Shown piece by piece: positions 16,086 to 24,028 of a DNA stretch of 63,176 nt. Source of the stretch: Microcaldota archaeon. Lineage in GTDB: Archaea > Micrarchaeota > Micrarchaeia > Anstonellales > Anstonellaceae. Numbering within the stretch: the first letter of the stretch is position 1; each line of letters opens with the position of its first letter. The position numbers and the translations under genes were made by a program. The DNA is taken from positions 1 to 63,176 of the forward strand of contig JAPLWX010000004.1 in the NCBI GenBank assembly GCA_026396415.1. The letters run 5' to 3'. Under the pieces are notes generated by a model. That model had not been told where the DNA came from. It was given only the letters and a program-made list of their open reading frames with translations, and did no database searches.

Positions 16086-17549
16086 ATGCTTGAACTTATC
16101 ATCCTCCCTCCGCTTATAGCCGGGGTTCTTGCATTTGTATTCCACCGCAGCCCGCGCCAGGTCGAAGCCATTGCAGTCGCCGGCGCAATCCTTGCAGCCT
16201 TCTTCGCATTGCTTTCGGTAAATGCCTTCCTCGGGCCGGAAGTCGGCTTCCGCGATTTCTATGGGGTATTCTATATGGATGCTGTCTCCGGGCTTTTCAC
16301 AGTGCTTACCGCAGTGGTCGCCTGCTTTATCTTCCTTTATTCAGTCGGCTACATCCGCCACGAAGTGAAGGAGAACATTGTGGAGAGGGACCAGATCGGG
16401 CTTTATTACGGGCTGCTCTCCTTCTTTTTGGCAGCCATGCTTGCCGCCACGCTGGCAACCCATCCGGTTGTGATGTGGGCCGCCATAGAGGCGACCACGC
16501 TGGCGTCGGTGTTCCTGATAAGCTTCTACCAGAACTCAAGCGCAATCGAAGCCGCCTGGAAATTCTTCATCATCAATTCGGTGGGAATCCTTCTGGCGCT
16601 TGCCGGCATACTGTTCCTTCTGTTTGCCCTTCTTCCGGCCGGCTCTACATCGGGCGGGGATTGGGACAGCCTTATGATAGTCAAGGAAGGGGCCAACCTG
16701 CTCTTCCTCAAAATAGCATTCGCATTCATCCTCGTCGGCTTCGGGACCAAGGTCGGCCTGGTCCCGCTCCACGTCTGGCTCCCAGATGCGCACAGCCAGG
16801 CGCCCACGCCGGTCAGCGCCATCCTCTCGGGCCTGCTGCTCAATATCGCATTCTATGGGATTGTGAGGACATACCAGGTCGTGGCGCCTTATGACTCCAT
16901 GGTCTCGTTTGCATCCGGCCTCCTAATCGGCTTTGGCCTCCTGTCGCTTGCCATTGGCTCGCTCCGCATCTATTTCCAGCACAACATCAAGCGCATGCTT
17001 GCGTATTCCAGCGTGGAAAACATGGGAATTGTCACGCTCGCATTTGGCCTGGGCGGCCCGCTCGGAATCGCCGCCGCCCTGTTCCACATGGTCAGCCATT
17101 CCCTTGCCAAGCCTTTGGCATTTTTTGGAAGCGGAATAATCGCATTTGCATTCAAGACCAAGGAAATGCCATTCATCCGGGGCGCGGCGCAAATCATTCC
17201 GCTGGTTGCCATCCCGTTTGTTTTCATTGCCGCGGGCCTGGCAGGCAGCCCACCGTTCGGAACCTTCCTCTCGGAATTAGGAGTGCTGGCAGTTTCCCTG
17301 TCAACCAGCCAGATGCTGATTGCCGCCCTATTCATAATTTTCACCACCATTGCATTCGCCAGCCTGCTCTACCGCGTTTCCGCCATGAGCTTTGGCTCCA
17401 CGCCGGAAGGCATATCCGCTTTTTCGCCTTCCCTCACCATGATGGTTTCATTTGTGGCATTGCTGGCACTCACGGTGTACATGGGCATACTGCCCCCTCC
17501 CCAATTCATGCATCTCTTGGAACTGGCAGTGCACGCTATCATAGGTTGA
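16086..17549 (+). CDS. Ehr/Hyf-like complex, HyfF-type antiporter subunit
   Basis: A 487-residue NuoM/MrpD-like subunit. ATG at 16086 follows GGTGAAAAT; the longer ORF start at 16032 lies inside the upstream gene. Conserved ion-path residues are visible: WAAIEATTL (Glu), GFGTKVGLVPLHVWLPDAH (Lys), HNIKRMLAYSS (Lys) and HSLAKPLAFF (Lys). About 14 helices. Together with the HyfB-like subunit the complex has two antiporter-like channels. It is 4 bp from the preceding stop and 4 bp from the next start, so co-translation is likely. Confidence 0.9.
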   Translation: MLELIILPPLIAGVLAFVFHRSPRQVEAIAVAGAILAAFFALLSVNAFLGPEVGFRDFYGVFYMDAVSGLFTVLTAVVACFIFLYSVGYIRHEVKENIVERDQIGLYYGLLSFFLAAMLAATLATHPVVMWAAIEATTLASVFLISFYQNSSAIEAAWKFFIINSVGILLALAGILFLLFALLPAGSTSGGDWDSLMIVKEGANLLFLKIAFAFILVGFGTKVGLVPLHVWLPDAHSQAPTPVSAILSGLLLNIAFYGIVRTYQVVAPYDSMVSFASGLLIGFGLLSLAIGSLRIYFQHNIKRMLAYSSVENMGIVTLAFGLGGPLGIAAALFHMVSHSLAKPLAFFGSGIIAFAFKTKEMPFIRGAAQIIPLVAIPFVFIAAGLAGSPPFGTFLSELGVLAVSLSTSQMLIAALFIIFTTIAFASLLYRVSAMSFGSTPEGISAFSPSLTMMVSFVALLALTVYMGILPPPQFMHLLELAVHAIIG

Positions 17550-17553
17550 TGAT

Positions 17554-19131
17554 ATGGACGGACAAACAAAACAATTCATCCGCGCCCTCGAATCTTCAGT
17601 CAGGGCCGGGAGCTTGAATGACTCGTCTGAGAAAGGAGGCTGCCTTTTCTTTCGCGTGCTTCCAAAATACCTGATCCCGGTTTGCCGCGCCTGCATGTCA
17701 AATGGGGCGGTTTTTGATTCTGCATTTGTCTCGTCAGCCGACCAGGGCAGGGGGGAGTTCAATGTTTACTATCTCTTCCAGGTTGCAGCCATCCACCGCA
17801 TGGTTGCAGTCACGTCCAGGGGCAGCGCGTTTGACGCCCTTTCCGAAACGGTCAATGCGGCATTATGGGACGAGCGAAAAATCCAGGACCTTACAGGCTT
17901 GCGCCTGGCAGGCATCCCGGATTCCCGCCCCCTCCTGTTCCACCCTGAAAGCGGCTTCCCTGCAACCCACCCCATTGGCGGGATGCCATTCAAGCGCCCC
18001 AAAAACAATGCATACCCCATGATAGGCACCGGCGTGGAGGGGGAATTCGAGGTCGCAGTGGGCCCGGTGCACGCAGGCATAATCGAGCCAGGGCACTTCA
18101 GGTTCCACGTCTTGGGGGAAAAAATAAACAAGATGGAAGTGAGGATGTTTTACCTGCATCGCGGCATTGAAAAGGCGGCAGAAGGCAAGCAGGCAGATGG
18201 CATACTGCCTTTAATAGAGCAGATTTCCGGCGATGAAGCAATCGCCAACTCAGTCGCCTACTGCTCTGCAGTGGAGCAAGCCCTTAAAATACAGGTCCCG
18301 AAGCGCGCAGAGGCCATCCGCGCAATCTGCATGGAGCTGGAGCGCATTTACAGCCATCTTGCAGACCTGGGGGGCATGGCGACCGATGTCGGTTTCACTT
18401 TGCCTGCCTCACGCTTCGCGGTTTTGCGGGAAGACGCCATGAGGCTCAATGCAGAGGTTTCCAAAAGCCGCTTCCTGCACAATCAATGCATCGTGGGAGG
18501 CGTGAGAGCTGACCTTGATTCAGTCAAGACGGCAAAAATCGCAGGCACGCTTGGGCAGATGCTTTATGCGCTTGAGGAGCTGGAGCGCATGGTGTTCACC
18601 TCTTCAACTTTCCTGGACAGGGCATTCCAGGCAGGCACTGTGTCTCGGGGAATTGCCAGGGACCTGTCGCTTGTCGGCCCGCCTGCCCGCGCATGCGGCA
18701 TCCACTCTGACCTGCGGAGAGTGCTTCCGTATTCCGCTTATGCCCAAACCGCAATCAACGAGTCGATTGAAAAGGAAGGAGGGGACGTCCTATCCCGCTT
18801 TCGGGTCAAGCTTGCAGAAATCAATGAGTCTGCCAGGCTGATTTTGCTGCTTGTTTCCAATATGCCACCCGGTACCCTGTGCGATAAGCCATCCGCGCCA
18901 AAGAAGCGCACGGAAGCGGCAGTTGGTGTCGGCTGGGCAGAATCCCCGCGCGGCAGCTGCACCATCCTTGTGGAAATATCCCAAAATGGAGCCATCAAGC
19001 GCCTTGCCTGCCGCTCGGCGTCATTTAGGAACTGGCGTGCGCTTGAAAAAGCAGTGGAAGGCAACATAGTCCCGGATTTCCCTCTCATCAACAAGAGTTT
19101 CAACCTGTCCTATGCAGGGACTGACATGTGA
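17554..19131 (+). CDS. hydrogenase large-subunit-like protein lacking all [NiFe] ligands (Ehr type)
   Basis: A 525-residue fusion of a NuoC-like N-terminal domain (to about 150) and a NuoD/HycE-like domain. The line GIIEPGHFRFHVLGEKI followed by MFYLHRGIEK is diagnostic for HycE-type subunits. Where active enzymes have RVCGICG, this protein has QISGDEAIAN (about 223-232). Where they have SFDPCYSCTD at the C-terminus, it has SFNLSYAGTD. All four nickel-binding cysteines are thus replaced and no hydrogenase active site can form. The SGD replacement resembles the energy-converting-hydrogenase-related (Ehr) complexes. Its role could be mechanical coupling or binding of another substrate in the former active-site cavity. 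Confidence 0.9.
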   Translation: MDGQTKQFIRALESSVRAGSLNDSSEKGGCLFFRVLPKYLIPVCRACMSNGAVFDSAFVSSADQGRGEFNVYYLFQVAAIHRMVAVTSRGSAFDALSETVNAALWDERKIQDLTGLRLAGIPDSRPLLFHPESGFPATHPIGGMPFKRPKNNAYPMIGTGVEGEFEVAVGPVHAGIIEPGHFRFHVLGEKINKMEVRMFYLHRGIEKAAEGKQADGILPLIEQISGDEAIANSVAYCSAVEQALKIQVPKRAEAIRAICMELERIYSHLADLGGMATDVGFTLPASRFAVLREDAMRLNAEVSKSRFLHNQCIVGGVRADLDSVKTAKIAGTLGQMLYALEELERMVFTSSTFLDRAFQAGTVSRGIARDLSLVGPPARACGIHSDLRRVLPYSAYAQTAINESIEKEGGDVLSRFRVKLAEINESARLILLLVSNMPPGTLCDKPSAPKKRTEAAVGVGWAESPRGSCTILVEISQNGAIKRLACRSASFRNWRALEKAVEGNIVPDFPLINKSFNLSYAGTDM

Positions 19132-19140
19132 GGAATTGAT

Positions 19141-19692
19141 ATGCTGCTTGAAAACCTTCGTTTCATATTCGACCGCCGCTATACAGACACGTTGTCCTCA
19201 AAATCGGACGACCCTGCGGTGCGGGAAGTCGTGCAACTTCTCAAGCAGAGGGGGCGCTCGCCCTTCGCGCGCTCCATCCATGTCCGCATGGTGGACGCGG
19301 GCTCGCCAAACGACGTGGAACTTGAGGAAGGGCTCATGATGTCGCCCCGCGTGGACGCCGAGCGTTTCGGGGTGCATTTTGTCGCGTCCCCAAGGCACGC
19401 AGACGTTCTTTTGGTGACAGGGCCCGTTGCAAAAAACATGCACATTGCGCTTATCAAAACATACGAGGCAATGGCAGAGCCGCGCGCGGTTGTTGCCGCA
19501 GGCGACGGCGCCTGCCTTGGCTGGGAGGGAAAGGCAAACTACGCGCTTGCGGAAGGAACGGGCAAAGTGCAGGACGTGCTCCATGTTGACGTGGCGGTGC
19601 CTGGCAATCCGCCCACGCCATACCAGCTGCTGGCAGGCATGCTAAAGGCAGGCGCGGCGCTTGCGAAAAAGAGCGAGGAGCACAGAAAGTAG
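19141..19692 (+). CDS. hydrogenase small-subunit-like protein (NuoB/HyfI fold) without a complete [4Fe-4S] site
   Basis: A 183-residue NuoB/HyfI homologue: DAERFGVHFVASPRHADVLL and VTGPVAKNM align clearly with the family. The proximal cluster normally needs CxxC, a third Cys in GACG and a fourth in PGCPPTP. Here the first pair reads AGSPNDVE (52-60), the fourth reads PGNPPTP, and only one Cys (about 125, in GACLGW) remains near the third position. A [4Fe-4S] cluster is not expected. No ferredoxin-like (HyfA/HyfH) gene is in the operon. The complex therefore has no visible electron route. Confidence 0.9.
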   Translation: MLLENLRFIFDRRYTDTLSSKSDDPAVREVVQLLKQRGRSPFARSIHVRMVDAGSPNDVELEEGLMMSPRVDAERFGVHFVASPRHADVLLVTGPVAKNMHIALIKTYEAMAEPRAVVAAGDGACLGWEGKANYALAEGTGKVQDVLHVDVAVPGNPPTPYQLLAGMLKAGAALAKKSEEHRK

Positions 19693-19732
19693 AAGGCTTC
19701 TTGGAAGAACTGAGTTAGCGCCTGACACCACT

Positions 19733-20992
19733 CTACTTAATGATATGTTTGTTGGTGTCTTTTATACCATTCTGCAGCCTTGCCATGCCAGCCGCGTTGC
19801 GCAGGTGCGCCGGGGCGATAAGAGCGCCGTTTTCGTCTTTGTAAGAGAGCGGCAACTTGATGTCAAACCATTTGGTGAAGCGGTTGCCCAATGGATCACT
19901 CATTATCCTCGTGTGAGCCATGTCTGCCTGGCGCGCTGTATTGCACATGATTGGCCAGAAATCCAGCCCTAGGTGCTTTATTCCGTAATAATATGCCCCC
20001 ACCTGGTATGCGCCAAGCGGCCGCCTGTGCTGGTCAAGTGAGGCGCTTCCGACTGCAAAGACCTGGTTTGCGGCGTATTGGTCGCCTATGTAATATTCAG
20101 CTGCGGATTTCCTTGCATCCGGAAAATCGGTCATATGGAAACAGCCTATGAGCGGGCTCTGCTTGGCAATCCGGTGTTCATCATCCCTGGGCTTGCCATT
20201 TCCCCTGATTGTTTCATAAACTTCATCCAAGAGGGTGCGGTACTTGTTCCCGTCCACCCTGAGGTATTCGTTGGTGGCGTAATTCTGGATGCCCGCGGTG
20301 ATATGTATGCCCAGATGGCGCAGGACAGGATCGCAGTCGAATGCTGTCCGAAGTTTTTCCTTCTGGTTGTGGGCGTGTATGCTCAAGTCGTAAATGGGCT
20401 TTATCCAGTCCACGATCGAGCCTTCCCTGAAGTTGTAGAAAATCGCCAGGAATTGCTTTATCTTTTCCGGAGAGTTGATCCGGATGCTCTCGCGCACCGA
20501 ATTCTTGAGCGTGAGCAGGGGCTTCCGTTCAAGAAGCTCTTGCTCGATTTCCTTTGCCACAATGTGCGCGCTCATCATGCCGCAATTGATGATCGAATTT
20601 GGGACGACCTCGATGTCGTGCATGCTGTGCCTGCCGCGGTTGGCTTCGTCCTTCAGATGCGCATCGCCATGGGTGTTGACATGGATAAAAAACTCGATTT
20701 TCACTCCTTTCTTGTCGTATTCGTAAAACTGGTTGAGCTTCTGGAAAATTTTCGACTTGATTTCGGCAACGGTGCTTCTTGTCGCAAACGTTCCGGCGAC
20801 TGACAGGCGCTCGACTTCCACGATGATTCCTTTTGCGCGGTAATCCTTCGTCGCCTTATCCATTGCATTGAAGTATGCTTCGGAAATGTCCCGCGCATCG
20901 GAACAGCCAAGGATTATGTGGATCTGGATTTCCCGCACATCTTTCTCGACCGTGGAAATGTTGGAGGCTTGTGACTTTGGTTCATCCATCAT
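19733..20992 (-). CDS. CxDAR protein B, paralogue of 11116-12294
   Basis: A 419-residue paralogue of protein A, with collinear motifs HIILGCSDARDISEAY (Cys30, Asp32, Arg34), HVNTHGD, MHDIEV and INCGMM, plus shared GVKHLGL-like (here GIKHLGL) and RVDGN segments. It converges on the last gene of the Ehr-like operon with a 40-bp gap, so A and B bracket the operon exactly. GGGGTG precedes the ATG, and a TTTAAATACC box lies about 70 bp upstream. The C-terminus has an extra 40 residues. Suggested role: zinc enzyme of the beta-carbonic-anhydrase type working with the membrane complex; this is unproven. Confidence 0.6.
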   Translation of the reverse strand: MMDEPKSQASNISTVEKDVREIQIHIILGCSDARDISEAYFNAMDKATKDYRAKGIIVEVERLSVAGTFATRSTVAEIKSKIFQKLNQFYEYDKKGVKIEFFIHVNTHGDAHLKDEANRGRHSMHDIEVVPNSIINCGMMSAHIVAKEIEQELLERKPLLTLKNSVRESIRINSPEKIKQFLAIFYNFREGSIVDWIKPIYDLSIHAHNQKEKLRTAFDCDPVLRHLGIHITAGIQNYATNEYLRVDGNKYRTLLDEVYETIRGNGKPRDDEHRIAKQSPLIGCFHMTDFPDARKSAAEYYIGDQYAANQVFAVGSASLDQHRRPLGAYQVGAYYYGIKHLGLDFWPIMCNTARQADMAHTRIMSDPLGNRFTKWFDIKLPLSYKDENGALIAPAHLRNAAGMARLQNGIKDTNKHIIK

Positions 20993-21100
20993 ATCCGCAC
21001 CCCTATCGTTTTTTCTAAGCGCGTATCTTTTTTATCTGTTGTATTTAATTAACAAAAGGGTATTTAAAGCCAGCAGTTTACCTCGATGAGATTCATTGCC

Positions 21101-22873
21101 CTACCAGTCTTCCGCCTTGTTTCTACCCATCCTCTGAAACACCACGAGCGCAAGCATGAGCACGCACCCCAGGAGCGTGAGGCTTGCCATTGCCTGCTGG
21201 TAAGGGACGATGTCCTCGATTGGAATGGCGCCCTGGGAGTATGCCTTGCTATCCTTTGCAACAATGCCTGTTTTCCCATTGGCAAATGCCGCATCTATCT
21301 CGCGCGAGGAGGCGTCAAGCGCTGAAGAGTAGGAAAGTATGCGGTATGCGTCCGACGCTGATGCGAGCTTCTCCTTTGACGCCGCGTCCAGGTAAACCCC
21401 CTGGCCGAAATATATCCTGCCCCAAAGCGAGGTGCGCGTGCCGTTTGCGAGCGCGATGTTTGCGCTTGTGAAGTTCTTGCCGCCCTCCTCGTCCGCGGCC
21501 GCCTGCATGGACCTCGCATATGTCGCCTCGTATATGGCGGCACCGTATGCGCCCTGGTCAAAAGCGCCATGCCCTTTCTGGAGGTGGTCGAGCGAATCGG
21601 CATTCAGGAAAGAGGATGAGTTGATCGCGCCTTCGGCCTCCGACAGGCGCTTGTCCGCGAGCCCCTCAAGCGCAGGCTCGTCTATGGGCGTGCCGCCAAT
21701 GTCGCCAGCCTGCGCCGCAAGCTCGCGGGAGATGCCGCACCAGCCATATGCCAAAAGCAAGTCGCGCAGGGTGGAATATGCTTCCCTGTCGGAGCGCGCG
21801 GATACTGTGTCATTGAGCTTGCTTTGCGCCCAGAGCCTGCGCAGGTCGGCCCCGATTGCCCAGTGGATATTTTCATTGGTCTTTGCCGGGATGGGAAGGG
21901 TGGCAAGGCAGCCTGAGACATCCTCGATGCTGCCGTTTATGTCCACTTCCTTCCCGCCAATCGAGAGGAATTCCGCATCCACTGAAAGGAGGAACGCCGA
22001 GTTTGCGGCCGTGAACGGGTAGCCCATCGATATCTGCCTGCGGTACTTTGACAGCTCGCTTGAGAAATATTCCGCCGATGCGTTGGCAGGGGCGCCCAGC
22101 CCGCCAGATTCCGCAAGCGCACCCGCCACCTTGCTGCCAAGCGCATCCACCAGGCGGGTGGCAACCATGGAAAATCGCGCGGTGCCGGCATCATATTGCA
22201 GGCTTGGCAGGCCGGAGGGCATTGCGTCGCTTTTGGGGGTGAAATCAAACGTGAAGTTTTCGGAATGCGGGGAATACAAAATGCGCTCAGCCTCGGAGAA
22301 GTTCGTCACTTCGATGGCGCGAAAGCCGCCCTTCGAGGAAACAGAGGAGAGCAGCAGGGCCTCGCTGAATTGCATTTTGGGCACGAGGATGTATTTCGCG
22401 CCGCTGTCCTTGGCAGCAAGCGCCTTCTCGATGATGCCGCCCACCTCGCCGACATCCCCTGCCTGGGAGATGGTGCCTGTCATCACCACGTCGTCCCTTA
22501 TCGTCCTGTTGGTAAGCGCCGCCTTTACCGCAATGGACATCGCCCCGCCGGCTGATGGGCCGTCTATCCTGTCGCCCCCGAAGTCGCCGCGCATGGAAAA
22601 GAAGACGTCGCAGCCATTGCGCGGCACATCCGACTGGGAGAATGCGTAATCGGCCGCAGCCTGCTCCGACTCCTGCGTGGAAAAGCCTATCCTCGGGTTT
22701 ATCGAGGTGTATATGGTGCCGTTGCCGGGCCTTGTCTCCACGTGCAATGTGAATATTCCCCCCTGGTTCTCGCTCACCACCGCAGCCATGGAAATCTCGC
22801 GGGATTCCGAGGGGCAGATGGCAAATGCTAGGGAAGAGAGTATAATGAAGGCAATCAAGGCACGGCGGAACAT
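21101..22873 (-). CDS. surface-anchored Lon-type (S16) serine protease without ATPase domain
   Basis: A 590-residue protein. Residues 1-20 form a signal peptide and a single helix near 565-583, followed by KAEDW, anchors the C-terminus. The protease domain carries IDGPSAGGAM (Ser107) and GIIEKALAAK (Lys150). The 43-residue spacing equals that of the Ser-Lys dyad of Lon. There is no AAA+ domain. The middle and end are extracellular helices. Related archaeal proteins are annotated as secreted S16 proteases of unknown substrate. It probably processes cell-envelope proteins, given the envelope genes nearby. Confidence 0.85.
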   Translation of the reverse strand: MFRRALIAFIILSSLAFAICPSESREISMAAVVSENQGGIFTLHVETRPGNGTIYTSINPRIGFSTQESEQAAADYAFSQSDVPRNGCDVFFSMRGDFGGDRIDGPSAGGAMSIAVKAALTNRTIRDDVVMTGTISQAGDVGEVGGIIEKALAAKDSGAKYILVPKMQFSEALLLSSVSSKGGFRAIEVTNFSEAERILYSPHSENFTFDFTPKSDAMPSGLPSLQYDAGTARFSMVATRLVDALGSKVAGALAESGGLGAPANASAEYFSSELSKYRRQISMGYPFTAANSAFLLSVDAEFLSIGGKEVDINGSIEDVSGCLATLPIPAKTNENIHWAIGADLRRLWAQSKLNDTVSARSDREAYSTLRDLLLAYGWCGISRELAAQAGDIGGTPIDEPALEGLADKRLSEAEGAINSSSFLNADSLDHLQKGHGAFDQGAYGAAIYEATYARSMQAAADEEGGKNFTSANIALANGTRTSLWGRIYFGQGVYLDAASKEKLASASDAYRILSYSSALDASSREIDAAFANGKTGIVAKDSKAYSQGAIPIEDIVPYQQAMASLTLLGCVLMLALVVFQRMGRNKAEDW

Positions 22874-22919
22874 AGCATCACGACGTATGAAATCCCAAGG
22901 GAAAGCCTATAAAAGCAGC

Positions 22920-23978
22920 CTATACCTGGCCCAGTAGCTCCTTGTGTGCCTCGAAGTATTTTCGCGAGGGCGCAAGCATTTCCGCAAGCGCGGATGCCGT
23001 TGCGTTCTTCAGGTCCATGGGGTGCAGCCTGCCAGCCACGTATGCGTCGCGAAGCTCGGCATACGCCGCGAACTCCGTATCGCCGCCGAACTTTGCAGGG
23101 CGCGTTATTTTCAGGGGCGCACCATTGCGCATGAGGAACACTTCGCACATCTCAAGCACAGGGTTGCTCTCCGCAGCCTTCTCAGGGCAGTAGGCGGATT
23201 TAACCTTGCGCGCGATTTCCGCCTCGGAATCATGTATGAATATGCACGAGTCGGGCTTGCTCTTGCTCATTTTTGACGAGATTGCAAGGTCGTCCGCGGC
23301 GTTCTCCTCGAAGCCCATCTTCTGCGGCCCCTGCAGGCCCATGAGGAGCGAGTGGTGCAGCGCCACTGCCTTCTTTCTCTTGTGCTTTTCCGCAGCCTCG
23401 CGCGCGAGCATGTGGACCTTGCGCTGGTCCATGCCTGCGTGCGCAATGTCGACGTCGAGCATGAAAATGTCAGCCACCTGCATGGCAGGGTAGAGAACGG
23501 ACGCGCAGTCCATCGCCTCCTTCTGAGTCCTGCCCATTATCGTCGTGCAGCGCAGCATCCTCTGCATGGTGGTGTCCTTTGAAATGCGCAGCACGTCGCG
23601 CCAATAATCCGCGCCGTACGCCTCGCTTGCAAGGACATAGTTCACCTTGTCCTCAGTGAGGCCAAGGGAGAGGAACGCGCTCTTGAAGTACCCGCGCGCG
23701 ACAGACTGTATCTTTTCCAGGTCGCCGCCAAGCTTTCCGTTTATCCAGGCATGGTAGTCTGCAAGGAAAATGGTGGGCTTGATGCCTGCAGAGATGAAAT
23801 CCTTGAGCAAAAGCGAGGTGAGCAGCCCGCTCCCGAGGTGCACTTTTCCGGATATCTCAAACCCGATGTAGTGCTTTGGGTGCTCGTTTGTCTCGAATAG
23901 CGACTTCAGCTCATCGCGCGTCACCACTTCGGCAATCGGCGCGCGGCAGACAAGGTCGATTTTGCTGTCTATGTCCAT
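22920..23978 (-). CDS. tyrS: tyrosyl-tRNA synthetase
   Basis: Charges tRNA-Tyr. The 352-residue class I enzyme has the Rossmann signature ISGKVHLGSG, the tyrosine-binding MQVADIFMLDVDIAHAGMDQRK, and a KMSKS loop (ISSKMSKSKPD). I placed the start at MDIDSKIDL (23978), the normal archaeal length. The track ORF starts 26 codons earlier without family support. The TPR gene ends about 50 bp upstream. Confidence 0.93.
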   Translation of the reverse strand: MDIDSKIDLVCRAPIAEVVTRDELKSLFETNEHPKHYIGFEISGKVHLGSGLLTSLLLKDFISAGIKPTIFLADYHAWINGKLGGDLEKIQSVARGYFKSAFLSLGLTEDKVNYVLASEAYGADYWRDVLRISKDTTMQRMLRCTTIMGRTQKEAMDCASVLYPAMQVADIFMLDVDIAHAGMDQRKVHMLAREAAEKHKRKKAVALHHSLLMGLQGPQKMGFEENAADDLAISSKMSKSKPDSCIFIHDSEAEIARKVKSAYCPEKAAESNPVLEMCEVFLMRNGAPLKITRPAKFGGDTEFAAYAELRDAYVAGRLHPMDLKNATASALAEMLAPSRKYFEAHKELLGQV

Positions 23979-24028
23979 GGCAGAGATGGGCGGAAGAAGG
24001 ATTAAAACGGTTTGTCTCGAAAGGCGCG

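Noticed and set aside
17554-19692. Annotation as an active [NiFe] hydrogenase / formate hydrogenlyase
   Set aside because: All four nickel ligands and most [4Fe-4S] ligands are replaced and no formate dehydrogenase or ferredoxin subunit is present.
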